64,000 bases of DNA from JAXGXQ01 sp040772685 (GTDB lineage Bacteria > Bacillota > Clostridia > Saccharofermentanales > UBA5734), in assembly GCA_040772685.1 (NCBI GenBank), contig JAXGXQ010000008.1, forward strand, positions 1 through 64,000, given 5' to 3'. Under the pieces are notes generated by a model. It was not told the origin of the DNA. It did no database searches and worked only from the letters and a program-made list of their open reading frames with translations. Made by a program: the position numbers and the translations under genes. This document shows, piece after piece, positions 9,089 through 18,652 of the stretch (positions within the stretch are counted from its first letter, which is position 1; the number at the start of each line of letters is the position of its first letter).

Positions 9089-12000
9089 TTATATCAGCGC
9101 CAGGTTATTCTGACCATAAAGACGGGCAAAATATGACAGGACCTCGTCGCTGATTTCAACTCGCCAGCGGGCGTCAAGATCCTTCACAGTTCCATCACTG
9201 AAGTAAACGCAAACCGGGCTGTTGCCGTTAAAGTAGCTGATCAGGGCCAGCAGGCGTTCCCAGGCCGCGTCGCCTTCCCTGCCGGCAAAACGAATTGCCA
9301 ACACCGGCCTCCGGTCAGCATCTTCAGTCGTTTTGTCGCTTTTTGGTATGTAATCGTTATTGGCTTTGCCGTTGCTATAGCTATTGTCATTGTAATTGCT
9401 ATTTTTATTGCCATTGCCGCCGGCGCCGCGTCCGTTGCGGCTGCCGTTACTGCTGCCGTTGCCTTGATTGCCTCGGTTGCCGTAATTGGTTGGCAGAGGC
9501 GGATTCCTGGCCGGGTCTTTATCAAGGAGACGGATATCGTTGGCAATTACCTTTGGGGCTTCATCTTCGCGAATGCTGAGAAGCCCGTCGATCAGCACCA
9601 CAGCACCGTCGAGCAGGATGTCGGTACTGGCTTGGAAAACACGCGGGAAGACAATCACTTCGTAGGTGTTGTAAAGGTCCTCCAGCGTGACAAAACTCAT
9701 CATTTCATTGTTGCGGGTGGTTTTGTTCTTGCGGCTTTCGATTAAGCCGGCAACCCGAACCGGGCTGCGGTCTTTGAGCTGCAGCTGTGCCGTTGCGGCT
9801 TCTTCTTCGTCAGAACCGCTGAAGGCGGCAAAAGCTGTGCTATCCAGCGTTACAGTGCTGCGCATTGCTTCTTCATATTCATCGAGCGGATGGCCGCTGA
9901 CATAAAGGCCTAGCATTTCCTTTTCCATCGCCAGATAGTCATCGCGACAAAAATCGGCAATTTGCGGGTAGTTCGGCTCCCCGTCGAGCTCTTCCACCAA
10001 ATCACCAAACAGGGAAAGTTGCCCTTCCATGCTTTGCTTGCGGCTGTTGGCCAGTTGGTTGAGGAACGGATCGAGCGCCGCGATCAGGCGTGAACGCGGA
10101 ATCTCGAAATTGTCGAAAGCGGATGCGCGGATCAGGCTTTCGATCATTTTGCGGTTTATTTCACCTTCCGGGACACGGCGCAGGAAATCGCCGTAAGTCC
10201 GGAACGGTCCATTTGCCTGACGCTCGTTGATCAGAGCCCGCACAGAGCCTTCACCGACATTTTTAACAGCCAGCAGAGAGAAACGGATTTTGCCATTTTC
10301 GGTGGTAAATCTTTCGCTGCTGCAGTTGATATCGGGCGGCAGAACGCTGATCCCCATTTTGCGCGCCGTACGGACATAATGCGCGGCGCGGCTAAGGTCG
10401 CCCATATAGCTGTTGAGCATCGCGGCCATAAATTCGACCGGGTAGTGCTTTTTCAGCCAGGCCGTTTGGTAGGCGACCATGGCGTAGGCGGCGGCGTGGG
10501 ATTTGTTGAAGGCATAGCCGGCAAAGGCCATAACCTCTTCGAAAATTTTCTCGGCTGTGGCCGGGCTGACACCGCGGGCTACAGCTCCGGCTACTTCCCG
10601 ACCGTGTTCATCAACGCCACCGTCAAGAAACATTTTTTTATACTTGGCAATTTCCGCCGGCTTTTTCTTGGACATGGCGCGACGGATATTGTCGGCCTGG
10701 CCCAGTGAGAAGCCGGCCAGTTCGCGCACAATCTCCATGACCTGTTCCTGATAAACCATACAGCCGTAGGTAACCTGCAGGATAGGCTCAAGAGCCGGGT
10801 GGTCATAATGTATGGTCGACGGGTTGTGTTTGCCTGCTACATAACGCGGGATTTGCTCCATTGGGCCGGGGCGAAACAGCGAAATGCCGGCGATTATGTC
10901 TTCAAACGATTCCGGTCGCAGCTCTTTCATAAAAGAAGTCATGCCGCCGCTTTCAAGTTGGAAGACAGCGTCAGTTTCGCCGTCGGCGATCATTTTGTAA
11001 ACAGAAGCATCGTCCAGCGGAATGCGGTCATAGTCAATTATCTCGCCGGTATTCTCTTTAACCATCGCGGCGGTATCGCGCAGCACGGTCAGAGTGCGCA
11101 AGCCCAGGAAATCGAACTTGAGCAAGCCGATTTGTTCAACATTATTTTTATCGAATTGCACGACAATCTGTTCGTCATTCCTTGATAGCGGCGCCAGTTC
11201 GGTAATCGGCTGGCTGGCGATGATCACGCCGGCTGCGTGGGTGCTGGCATGGCGCGGCATACCTTCAAAGCGCATGGCTGTATCCAGCACTTCGCGCGCC
11301 ACCGGGTTGTTATCGTATTCGTGCTTCAGCTCGGGCGAGGTTTGCAGTGCCTTCTCAATTGTTATCCCCAATGCAAAGGGAACCAGCTTGGCAATGCGGT
11401 CGGTTTCGGCGTAGGAAACATCGAGCGCCCGGGCGACATCGCGAATAACAGCACGTGCCGCCAGGGTACCGAAGGTGATAACCTGTGCGACGTGGTCTGC
11501 CCCATACTTTTCGGTGACGTAATCGATCACCTCGCTGCGCCGTTCATAGCAGAAGTCGATGTCGAAATCCGGCATGCTGACGCGCTCGACGTTGAGAAAA
11601 CGTTCAAAGATCAGGCCGTATTTCAGCGGGTCAATATTGGTGATTTTCAGACAATAGGCGGCCAGTGAACCGGCGCCGGAGCCACGGCCCGGGCCGACCA
11701 TGATGCCCTGTGAGCGGGCAAAGCGGATGAAATCCCAGACGATCAGGTAGTAATTGACGAAGCCCATTGAGTTGATGACTTTGAGCTCATTATCCAGACG
11801 GCGGCGGTATTCTTCCTCCGGAATCGGCGTCGGCAGTTGCAGACGGTCCGCCAGACCTTCCAGACAAAGCTCGCGCATGTATTCCAGGTGGTCGCGGCCA
11901 TCAGGAACATCGAAATCGGGCAGATGTGTTTTCGTGAAATCGAAGACTAAATTACAGCGTTCAGCGATCCGGCTGGTGTTGGCAATTGCATCGGGCACAG

Positions 12001-12790
12001 CCGCGAAGGCTTCTGCCATCTCGGCCGGCGAACGCAGATAGAAATTTTGGGTGGGCAGGCGCATGCGTTCTTCGTCGCTCATGCGCTTGCCGGTTTGCAT
12101 GCACATCAGGATTTCGTGCGCCGGAGCGTCTTCGGCTTTAAGGTAATGGCAGTCGTTGGTGGCAACCAGCGGAATGCCGGTTTCACGGCTGAGCTGGATC
12201 AGGCTGGAATTCACCAGGTTCTGCTCCGGGATGCCGTTTTCCTGCAGTTCCAGGTAGAAATTGCCGCGTCCGAAAATGCTGTCATATTCCAGCGCCAGCA
12301 GCCTGGCGCCCTCGAGATCGCGGTTGAGGACAGCCTGGGGGATTTCGCCGCTGAGGCAGGCGGAAAGCGCGATCAGGCCCTCGCTGTATTGGCGCAGCAG
12401 CTCGTGGTCCACCCGCGGCCGGTAGTAAAAACCGTCAAGAAAGGCAATGGAATCGAGCTTCATCAGGTTCTTATAGCCCTGCTCGTTCTCAGCCAGCAGA
12501 ATCAGGTGGCTGGGCTCTTTGTCGAGCCCTGTCTCTTTATCGGTATGGCTGCGCGGAGCAACATACATCTCACAGCCGATGATCGGTTTAATGCCTTCTT
12601 TTATGCAGGCGTTGTAAAAATCGATAACGCCGTAAAGGACCCCGTGATCGGTAATGGCGCAGGCGTCCATGCCCAGTTCGCGCAGACGGCCCGGCAGGTC
12701 GCGCAGGCGGATAGCCCCGTCCAGCAGGCTGTATTCGGTGTGCAGATGCAGATGTGTAAACGCCATGCGCGGTTTGGTGCCTTTCGTCAT
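9089..12790 (-). CDS. dnaE: DNA polymerase III alpha subunit (DnaE)
   Basis: Replicative C-family polymerase. The N-terminal PHP domain begins THLHLHTEYSLLDG and has ITDHG; the palm carries GPGRGSGAGS (about 366-375) and the catalytic PDFDIDF (407-413); an HhH region and an OB domain follow. The length is 1233 aa. Between the OB domain and the last about 70 residues there is an Asn/Gly/Ser-rich insert of about 60 residues (9305-9493). The start is not certain: ATG 12790 has no clear ribosome site, and an ATG eight codons later (12766) follows AAAGG at long spacing. Firmicutes usually also have PolC; it is not in this window. Confidence 0.95.
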   Translation of the reverse strand: MTKGTKPRMAFTHLHLHTEYSLLDGAIRLRDLPGRLRELGMDACAITDHGVLYGVIDFYNACIKEGIKPIIGCEMYVAPRSHTDKETGLDKEPSHLILLAENEQGYKNLMKLDSIAFLDGFYYRPRVDHELLRQYSEGLIALSACLSGEIPQAVLNRDLEGARLLALEYDSIFGRGNFYLELQENGIPEQNLVNSSLIQLSRETGIPLVATNDCHYLKAEDAPAHEILMCMQTGKRMSDEERMRLPTQNFYLRSPAEMAEAFAAVPDAIANTSRIAERCNLVFDFTKTHLPDFDVPDGRDHLEYMRELCLEGLADRLQLPTPIPEEEYRRRLDNELKVINSMGFVNYYLIVWDFIRFARSQGIMVGPGRGSGAGSLAAYCLKITNIDPLKYGLIFERFLNVERVSMPDFDIDFCYERRSEVIDYVTEKYGADHVAQVITFGTLAARAVIRDVARALDVSYAETDRIAKLVPFALGITIEKALQTSPELKHEYDNNPVAREVLDTAMRFEGMPRHASTHAAGVIIASQPITELAPLSRNDEQIVVQFDKNNVEQIGLLKFDFLGLRTLTVLRDTAAMVKENTGEIIDYDRIPLDDASVYKMIADGETDAVFQLESGGMTSFMKELRPESFEDIIAGISLFRPGPMEQIPRYVAGKHNPSTIHYDHPALEPILQVTYGCMVYQEQVMEIVRELAGFSLGQADNIRRAMSKKKPAEIAKYKKMFLDGGVDEHGREVAGAVARGVSPATAEKIFEEVMAFAGYAFNKSHAAAYAMVAYQTAWLKKHYPVEFMAAMLNSYMGDLSRAAHYVRTARKMGISVLPPDINCSSERFTTENGKIRFSLLAVKNVGEGSVRALINERQANGPFRTYGDFLRRVPEGEINRKMIESLIRASAFDNFEIPRSRLIAALDPFLNQLANSRKQSMEGQLSLFGDLVEELDGEPNYPQIADFCRDDYLAMEKEMLGLYVSGHPLDEYEEAMRSTVTLDSTAFAAFSGSDEEEAATAQLQLKDRSPVRVAGLIESRKNKTTRNNEMMSFVTLEDLYNTYEVIVFPRVFQASTDILLDGAVVLIDGLLSIREDEAPKVIANDIRLLDKDPARNPPLPTNYGNRGNQGNGSSNGSRNGRGAGGNGNKNSNYNDNSYSNGKANNDYIPKSDKTTEDADRRPVLAIRFAGREGDAAWERLLALISYFNGNSPVCVYFSDGTVKDLDARWRVEISDEVLSYFARLYGQNNLALI
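9305..9493 (-). repeat. Asn/Gly/Ser low-complexity insert inside dnaE
   Basis: The coding strand is made of degenerate short repeats rich in AAT/AAC, GGC and AGC codons, translating to runs such as GNRGNQGNGSSNG and NSNYNDNSYSNG. It lies after the OB domain and before the conserved-looking C-terminal segment, so it is probably a flexible linker. Confidence 0.7.
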
Positions 12791-12840
12791 TCAAATCAGG
12801 TTGCTTCGCTGCCTGGCTTAACCAAGGCAGCTCGTTAATC

Positions 12841-14580
12841 TTAGAGCTTGGTGCGGATATATGCCTCTACTGTGGCGCGGGTTTCAGCCAGACGAGCCTC
12901 GAGTTCCGCCTTGTCCTTGCCGTAGAAGCCAAAGTATATTTTGATTTTCGGTTCAGTGCCGGAAGGCCGGACGCAGAACCAGTCGATGCCGTTTTCGAGG
13001 GTGTAGATCAGGACATCGGAAGGCGGCAGATCCGGCGCCGCCAGCAGTTCACCGTCAACTGTGCGCACTGTATGGGTAAGGTAGTCGGTCATCTGGATGA
13101 TCGGCACACCCGGCAGCTTAAGGATGCCTTCCTGGCGCAGTGCGCTCATGCCGTTGCGGATCAGCTCGAGGCCGGCTTTGCCTTCACGCACAATCGAAAT
13201 TGTCAGCTCGGCGGCCTGGCCATAGCGCTTGTAAAGATCGTTAAGCGCGTCGTGCAGCGTCCAGCCGCGGTCGGCGGCGGCAGCGGCCATTTCGGCGATC
13301 AGCATTGAGGTGACGATGGCATCTTTGTCGCGGACATCGCGGCCGGCGAGGTAGCCGAAGCTTTCCTCAAAACCGAACTGGAAGTGGCCGTCGCCGTTTT
13401 CATCCAGATCCTTGATCAGTTCGGCGATAAACTTGAAGCCGGTCAGCGTTTCATGCAGGTCAACCTTATAATGCTCGGCGATCCGGCGGGTCAGCTTGGT
13501 AGAAACAATTGTCGTGATGCAGAAGGAATTGGGCGGTAAGGTGCCGGCCCGGGTTTTCGCACCGAGAATATAGTCCATCAGCAGCAGGCCGATCTGATTG
13601 CCGGAGAGAACCTCGTAGTCGCCTTCGGCAGTACGCACACACAGGCCGGTACGGTCGGCATCCGGGTCGGTGGCAATCACCAGGTCGGCGGATTCGCGCT
13701 CTGCCAGCTCAATGGCCAGCTTCAGGGCGGAACGTTCCTCCGGATTGGGGAAGGCGACCGTGGGGAAATTGCCGTCCGGCTTTTCCTGTTCCGGTACAAC
13801 CATAACAGCTTCAAAACCCATGCTGGCCAGAATTCGACGCACTGGTTTGTTGCCGGCACCGTGCAGTGGCGAATAGACAATCTTCATATCCTTGTGGCGG
13901 GCGACAACTTCTGTGTCTATCCGCAAATCGAGCAGCATATCGTTATAGGCTTTATCGATCTCGGGGCCGATGTCCACCAGCAGCTTGCGGGCGCGCGCTT
14001 CTTCCATGCTCAGCCGGGAGATACGGGCAATGTCAATAACCTCGTCCATACATTTGCTGACACCGCTGGCTTCGTCCGGCGGCAGCTGACCGCCGTCTTC
14101 CCCATAGGCTTTGTAGCCATTGTATTTGGCCGGATTGTGGCTGGCTGTAATCATGACGCCGGCCGCCGCTTCGTAGTAGCGGATCGCGAAGCTGATCATC
14201 GGCACCGGGCGCAGCTCGTCAAAGAGTAGCACCTTGATACCGTGCGCGGTGAAAATCTGCGCGGACAGCTGAGCGAATTCCTTCGAGTAGAGGCGCGAAT
14301 CATAAGAAATAACGATGCCGCGCTGTTTGAAAGCGTTGCCGAGGGTGTCAAGGTGACGGGCAAAGCCTTCTGTAGCCCGGGCAACAGTATAATAGTTCAT
14401 CCGATTGGTGCCGGCGCCGAGGATGCCGCGCAAACCGGCGGTGCCGAATTCGAGGTTTTTATAAAAACGATCTTCAATTTCGTTGGCGTCATCACGGATT
14501 TCCAGCAGTTCACGACGGGTTTTTTCATCAAATGCCGGGTCCGATATCCATAGTTGATAGCGTTCTGTGGCAATGGACAT
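12841..14580 (-). CDS. pgcA: Phosphoglucomutase / phosphomannomutase family (PgcA)
   Basis: An alpha-D-phosphohexomutase predicted to interconvert glucose 1- and 6-phosphate, feeding UDP-glucose for glycolipid and wall polymers. The phosphoserine loop TASHNP, the Mg-binding TDPDADRTG, the sugar-binding GFEESFGY and the C-terminal phosphate-binding VRPSGTEPK are all present. The length of 579 aa matches the Bacillus PgcA type. AGGAGG upstream of the ATG fixes the start. It precedes dnaE with a 50-nt gap. Phosphomannomutase activity is also possible in this family. Confidence 0.92.
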   Translation of the reverse strand: MSIATERYQLWISDPAFDEKTRRELLEIRDDANEIEDRFYKNLEFGTAGLRGILGAGTNRMNYYTVARATEGFARHLDTLGNAFKQRGIVISYDSRLYSKEFAQLSAQIFTAHGIKVLLFDELRPVPMISFAIRYYEAAAGVMITASHNPAKYNGYKAYGEDGGQLPPDEASGVSKCMDEVIDIARISRLSMEEARARKLLVDIGPEIDKAYNDMLLDLRIDTEVVARHKDMKIVYSPLHGAGNKPVRRILASMGFEAVMVVPEQEKPDGNFPTVAFPNPEERSALKLAIELAERESADLVIATDPDADRTGLCVRTAEGDYEVLSGNQIGLLLMDYILGAKTRAGTLPPNSFCITTIVSTKLTRRIAEHYKVDLHETLTGFKFIAELIKDLDENGDGHFQFGFEESFGYLAGRDVRDKDAIVTSMLIAEMAAAAADRGWTLHDALNDLYKRYGQAAELTISIVREGKAGLELIRNGMSALRQEGILKLPGVPIIQMTDYLTHTVRTVDGELLAAPDLPPSDVLIYTLENGIDWFCVRPSGTEPKIKIYFGFYGKDKAELEARLAETRATVEAYIRTKL

Positions 14581-14899
14581 AGGATCTTCCTCCTGTTCAG
14601 TTGCTTCAATTGGCTATTTCAATGTTACTCTGCTTTCAAATTTGCGTTATTTCGAGTGAGCATTGTTCAAACTAGCTTATTCACTGGTAACCTGAACCTG
14701 TGAAAATTGTCGCAGGTTTTTGTTATAGTAATTATTATATCAGAACCAGGCGCCAGCGCTTACTACATACACGCCGCAATAATATCGCCTTAACTGGTTA
14801 CTATATGTTTTGCTTAGTTCAGGGTGTCTGTTTATAGTCGACACTTATGCCGTTTTCAAAGATTTGTCGAGTATAGGCTGACAGTTTTGGTAGCATATA
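14581..14899. other. Intergenic stretch upstream of pgcA
   Basis: No gene is seen in this 319-nt stretch. On the minus strand TATAAT occurs near 14735-14740, a possible pgcA -10 box, but no good -35 is seen. An imperfect hairpin (AACCTGTG...CGCAGGTT, about 14693-14716) is present without a neighbouring gene that it would obviously terminate. The stretch is visibly A+T-richer than the flanking genes. Confidence 0.4.
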
Positions 14900-15769
14900 T
14901 CAATTTTCTTGCAGCAGAAAGTCAATAATATTCATATGTTTGATACCTTCACGGCTCATATTCAGTGCATCCATACTCAATACGTACTTGGGATAATTAT
15001 CGGCAATTTCTCTCAGAGGTTCAAACTCACGTTCAACAGTAGTCTCATCAGCCAGAAGATAGCAAACCTGGATGTAAATTAACTCCTGGCCTCTTTTGGC
15101 AATAAAATCGATTTCTCTCCCACCCGAGTCTCCAACAGCAAGCTGATAGTTACGACTCAATAACTCATTACATACAATGTTTTCCAGAACTACCTGGATC
15201 TGTTCCGTATTACTGTATCCCAGCGCTTCTCTGAATCCATGATCTGTCAGATAATATTTGTCCTGATATTTATAAGCTTCCTTTCCCTTAACATCATGCC
15301 TTTTTATTCGACGGAAGATAAAAGCCTCTTCACAGTACGTAAGATAATTGAGTATAGTATCTACCGTCGTCTTCTTTTGCTCACTCTTGAGATATCGGTG
15401 GATGCTTCTGGCAGAAAATGTCTGGCCACATTGCTCCACAACATAGTGAACAAGACGGTTCAGCAGGTCCAGATCCCTGATCTCATTCCTTGCCTGAACA
15501 TCCTTGATAACAATCGAATCAAAGGTGTCTTTTAGATAGACCATGCTATCCTGCTTCTGTTCCAGCGTATTACTCAGGAATGGCATACCACCCAACTCAA
15601 GATAGAGCTGAAATGAACTTACTTTCTCAGAGTTACCTGTCTCTTCCCTTACCATATCCAGAAACTCTTTGAACTGAAAAGGCATAATTTCAAACTGCAC
15701 ATACCTGCCGGCAATCAAAGTAGCAAGCTCACCTGATAATAAATTGGCATTACTTCCTGTAATACCGTT
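14900..15769 (-). pseudogene. 5'-truncated AAA_14/DUF4143 ATPase remnant
   Basis: The open frame encodes the middle and C-terminal part of an ATPase of the AAA_14 plus DUF4143 type (normally about 400 aa), with a PD-(D/E)XK-like segment (DSGGREIDFIAKRG...IYIQVCY) near the end. The frame already reads as family sequence (ITGSNANLLSGELAT, then GRYVQFE) upstream of the first usable start, a TTG at 15718, and runs back to a stop at 15770-15772, four nt from the uvrB stop codon. The N-terminal about 120 residues with Walker A and B are missing and no ribosome site is seen. The sequence is A+T-richer than its neighbours. I read it as a decayed, horizontally acquired gene whose 5' part was lost at the uvrB junction. 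Confidence 0.75.
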
Positions 15770-15773
15770 TCAA

Positions 15774-17801
15774 TCATTTCCCTGACGCCGCTGCCCGCAG
15801 TTCGCTTATCCTGCCGCGGATCAGAATCAGCAAGTCGCGAAGACGGGCGGCCTCCTCGAAGGCGAGGTCCTTGGCGGCTTGTTTCATTTCTTTCTCCAGG
15901 CGGGTGGAAAGCTTGACCAGTTCCGGTTCTTTGAGTTTCTCAACCTTGCCGGCAACAACTTCATCCTGGACCGCTTCGGACAAGCCTTCCTCAGCAACTG
16001 CTTCGGCAATGGTGTCGAGCACGTTGCGGATATCCTTCTGGATACTGGTTGGTGTGATGTTGTTTTCCTCGTTGTACTGCTCCTGAATGCCGCGGCGGCG
16101 GTTGGTTTCGGCAACAGCCCGCTGCATCGATTCGGTGATATTGTCGGCGTACATCACAACCCGGCCGTTCACGTTGCGGGCGGCGCGGCCGATTATCTGA
16201 ATCAGCGAGGTGGTCGAGCGCAGGAAGCCTTCTTTGTCGGCATCAAGGATCGCGATCAGCGAAACCTCCGGCAGGTCAAGCCCTTCCCGCAGCAGATTGA
16301 TGCCAACCAGCACGTCAAAAGCGCCATGGCGCAGGTCGCGCAGAATTTTCATCCGCTCAACTGTATAAATGTCGGAATGCAGGTACTTGACGCGGATGTT
16401 CTCTTCCTGGAAGAAAGCGGTCAGATCCTCGGCAAATTTCTTGGTCAGGGTCAGCACCAGGCTGCGTTCGCCTCGTTTGGTGGTTTCGCGGATTTCTGCC
16501 AGCAGATCTTCAATCTGGCCTTCAACCGGGCGGATATGGACAATCGGGTCGAGCAGGCCGGTGGGCCGGATTACCTGCTCGGCCACCTGGACAGCATGTG
16601 CCTCTTCATATTTGGAAGGTGTGGCGCTGATGAACATGGTCTGCCCCATGCGCTGTTCGAATTCATCGAACCGCAGCGGCCGGTTGTCGAGGGCTGAAGG
16701 CAGGCGGAAGCCGTATTCAATCAGCGAAGCTTTGCGGGAGCGGTCGCCGTTATACATGGCGCCGATTTGCGGCACAGTTACGTGCGATTCGTCCAGAAAC
16801 AGCAGGTAATCTTTGGGGAAGAAGTCGATCAGCGTATTGGGCGGGGTGCCGGCGGCGCGGCCGTCGAGATGGCGCGAATAGTTTTCGATGCCTTTGCAGA
16901 AACCGGTTTCGGCCATCATTTCCAGGTCATAACGGGTGCGCTGTTCCAACCTGTAGGCCTCCATCAGCTTGCCTTCACGCCGCAGAAAAGCCAAATGCTG
17001 CTCCAGCTCTTCCTCGATCGAAACGATCGCCCGCTTCATATTGGCATCTGTTGTCGCGTAATGCGAGGCAGGATAGATTGACGCGTAGGTGCGGACAGCC
17101 TTAACCCGGCCGCTGAGGCGGTCGATCTCCGAGACTCTTTCGATTTCATCGCCAAAGAAGGAGACGCGTGTAATCAGTTCTTCCGAGTTGGTGGGAAAGA
17201 TATCGATGGTGTCGCCGCGGACGCGAATACTGCCGCGTTTTGTCTCAAAATCGTTGCGCACAAACTGGATATCGATCAGTTCGCGAATTACTGAATCGCG
17301 GTCCTTGCGCATGCCCGGGCGCAGATGCACCATCAGGTCTTTGTAGTCTGACGGACTGCCGATGCCATAAATGCAGGAAACGCTGGCGACGACGATTACA
17401 TCGCGGCGTTCTGTCAGTGAGGCGGTGGCGGAATGGCGCATCCGGTCAATCTCGTCGTTGATTGCCGAATCTTTTTCGATATATGTGTCGGTAGCGGCAA
17501 TATAAGCCTCCGGCTGGTAATAGTCGTAGTAGCTGACAAAAAATTCCACGGCGTTTTCCGGGAAGAAAGCTTTGAATTCAGCCGCCAGCTGGGCAGCCAG
17601 TGTTTTGTTGTGGGCGATCACCAAAGCCGGACGCTGCAGGCGCTCAATAATGTGGGCCATGGTAAAGGTCTTGCCGGAACCGGTGACGCCAAGCAGCGTC
17701 TGGGCCGGCATTCCCGCCTCTACGCCCCTTACAAGTTTATCTATTGCCTGCGGCTGGTCGCCGCGCGGCTGCATGGTTGAATCTATCCGGAACTGGTTCA
17801 T
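15774..17801 (-). CDS. uvrB: UvrABC excinuclease subunit B
   Basis: Damage-verifying helicase-like subunit of nucleotide excision repair; it loads with UvrA and recruits UvrC. The Walker A GVTGSGKTFT, the beta-hairpin region YYDYYQPEAY, LDESHVT, the helicase motifs SATPS and IGRAARN, and a complete C-terminal UVR domain (KLSTRLEKEMKQAAKDLAFEEAARLRD in pieces) are present. The length of 675 aa is normal. AGGAG before the ATG supports the start. No uvrA or uvrC is in the window. The 3' end is intact even though a foreign remnant abuts its stop codon. Confidence 0.96.
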   Translation of the reverse strand: MNQFRIDSTMQPRGDQPQAIDKLVRGVEAGMPAQTLLGVTGSGKTFTMAHIIERLQRPALVIAHNKTLAAQLAAEFKAFFPENAVEFFVSYYDYYQPEAYIAATDTYIEKDSAINDEIDRMRHSATASLTERRDVIVVASVSCIYGIGSPSDYKDLMVHLRPGMRKDRDSVIRELIDIQFVRNDFETKRGSIRVRGDTIDIFPTNSEELITRVSFFGDEIERVSEIDRLSGRVKAVRTYASIYPASHYATTDANMKRAIVSIEEELEQHLAFLRREGKLMEAYRLEQRTRYDLEMMAETGFCKGIENYSRHLDGRAAGTPPNTLIDFFPKDYLLFLDESHVTVPQIGAMYNGDRSRKASLIEYGFRLPSALDNRPLRFDEFEQRMGQTMFISATPSKYEEAHAVQVAEQVIRPTGLLDPIVHIRPVEGQIEDLLAEIRETTKRGERSLVLTLTKKFAEDLTAFFQEENIRVKYLHSDIYTVERMKILRDLRHGAFDVLVGINLLREGLDLPEVSLIAILDADKEGFLRSTTSLIQIIGRAARNVNGRVVMYADNITESMQRAVAETNRRRGIQEQYNEENNITPTSIQKDIRNVLDTIAEAVAEEGLSEAVQDEVVAGKVEKLKEPELVKLSTRLEKEMKQAAKDLAFEEAARLRDLLILIRGRISELRAAASGK

Positions 17802-17896
17802 TAGAGTCTCCTCGTGATATCACTTCAATTTATTATATGCTATATTAGTGGCGAAAACGACCGTAGCCGGCGGTTAATGACAGGCGGTGAAATATA

Positions 17897-18640
17897 ATGA
17901 AAACAACTAAAGTGAGCAGCCCGTTGAGACGGCTCCAGCCGTATTTTTCCACGCTGATTTTCGTGCTTATGCTGACGCTGGTTCTGATAATGCTTTCGGC
18001 CTGTGGCGCGGGTAAAACGACAACTACCTCAAGCGCATCAAACACAACCACCTCTACGCGACAAACCCCGACAGGCAGCACCACAGCAACGTCGGCGGCT
18101 GTTACTACTGCAAACACAGGCGCGACTTCCGGCGGCAGTGCAATCGGCTCCAGTGAGAGCGGTAGGCCCGGCTCACCCACAACTACGACTAACGGGACTT
18201 TACCTTCTGCAACTACTTCAGAAATAACTCCGACCACATCTGATGCTGTTGATATACCGCAGCTGGCGTTTATTGTCAGTGTCTCAACCAATACGCCAGT
18301 TACTGTGCAGGCGGATTACGTCGAAATATATTTTGACGCCGAAGCTGTGGCACTTGCCCAGCAGGACAACTACCCGCTTTTAGAAAAAGACGAGGCAGGC
18401 GAGTATTATCTGCCTAACGATTATTATCTGCGCAACAACAACACCAAGCTGCGCAGCCTCACGCTTTCACCTGATTGTCTGATTGAAGTTCTGCCGCCTG
18501 AAGGCGGTGCTGAAGCGACTGAAGTGATCACAGCAGCGGAACTGCGCGGCTTTGTGGAAGTTGAAAAGCGCCTGATGGAGCTGCATTTTGACAAATCCGG
18601 CACCAGGCTGATCGGTCTGACGGAATATTTCCTGCCTTAA
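17897..18640 (+). CDS. Lipoprotein with Ser/Thr-rich linker, unknown function
   Basis: A 247-aa exported lipoprotein. A positively charged N-terminus and hydrophobic segment end in the lipobox LSAC, with Cys at residue 36 for lipid attachment. About 80 residues rich in Thr, Ser and Gly follow as a wall-spanning linker, then a globular C-terminal part of about 130 residues that I do not recognise (it contains NDYYLRNNNTKLR and LTLSPDCLIEVLP). AGGCGGTG precedes the ATG. It is transcribed divergently from uvrB across about 95 nt. The nearby lgt product would lipidate it. Confidence 0.8.
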   Translation: MKTTKVSSPLRRLQPYFSTLIFVLMLTLVLIMLSACGAGKTTTTSSASNTTTSTRQTPTGSTTATSAAVTTANTGATSGGSAIGSSESGRPGSPTTTTNGTLPSATTSEITPTTSDAVDIPQLAFIVSVSTNTPVTVQADYVEIYFDAEAVALAQQDNYPLLEKDEAGEYYLPNDYYLRNNNTKLRSLTLSPDCLIEVLPPEGGAEATEVITAAELRGFVEVEKRLMELHFDKSGTRLIGLTEYFLP

Positions 18641-18652
18641 AGGCATATTTGA

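Noticed and set aside
11237..12838. Long plus-strand open frames opposite dnaE
   Set aside because: They are shadows of the dnaE coding sequence, with composition set by the opposite strand and no ribosome sites.
14693..14716. Plus-strand terminator in the pgcA upstream region
   Set aside because: The imperfect hairpin has a weak T-run and there is no plus-strand gene upstream that it could terminate.
17845..18291. Val-rich minus-strand frame opposite the lipoprotein gene
   Set aside because: It mirrors the Thr-rich linker of the lipoprotein (ACN codons read as GTN); no independent start signal.
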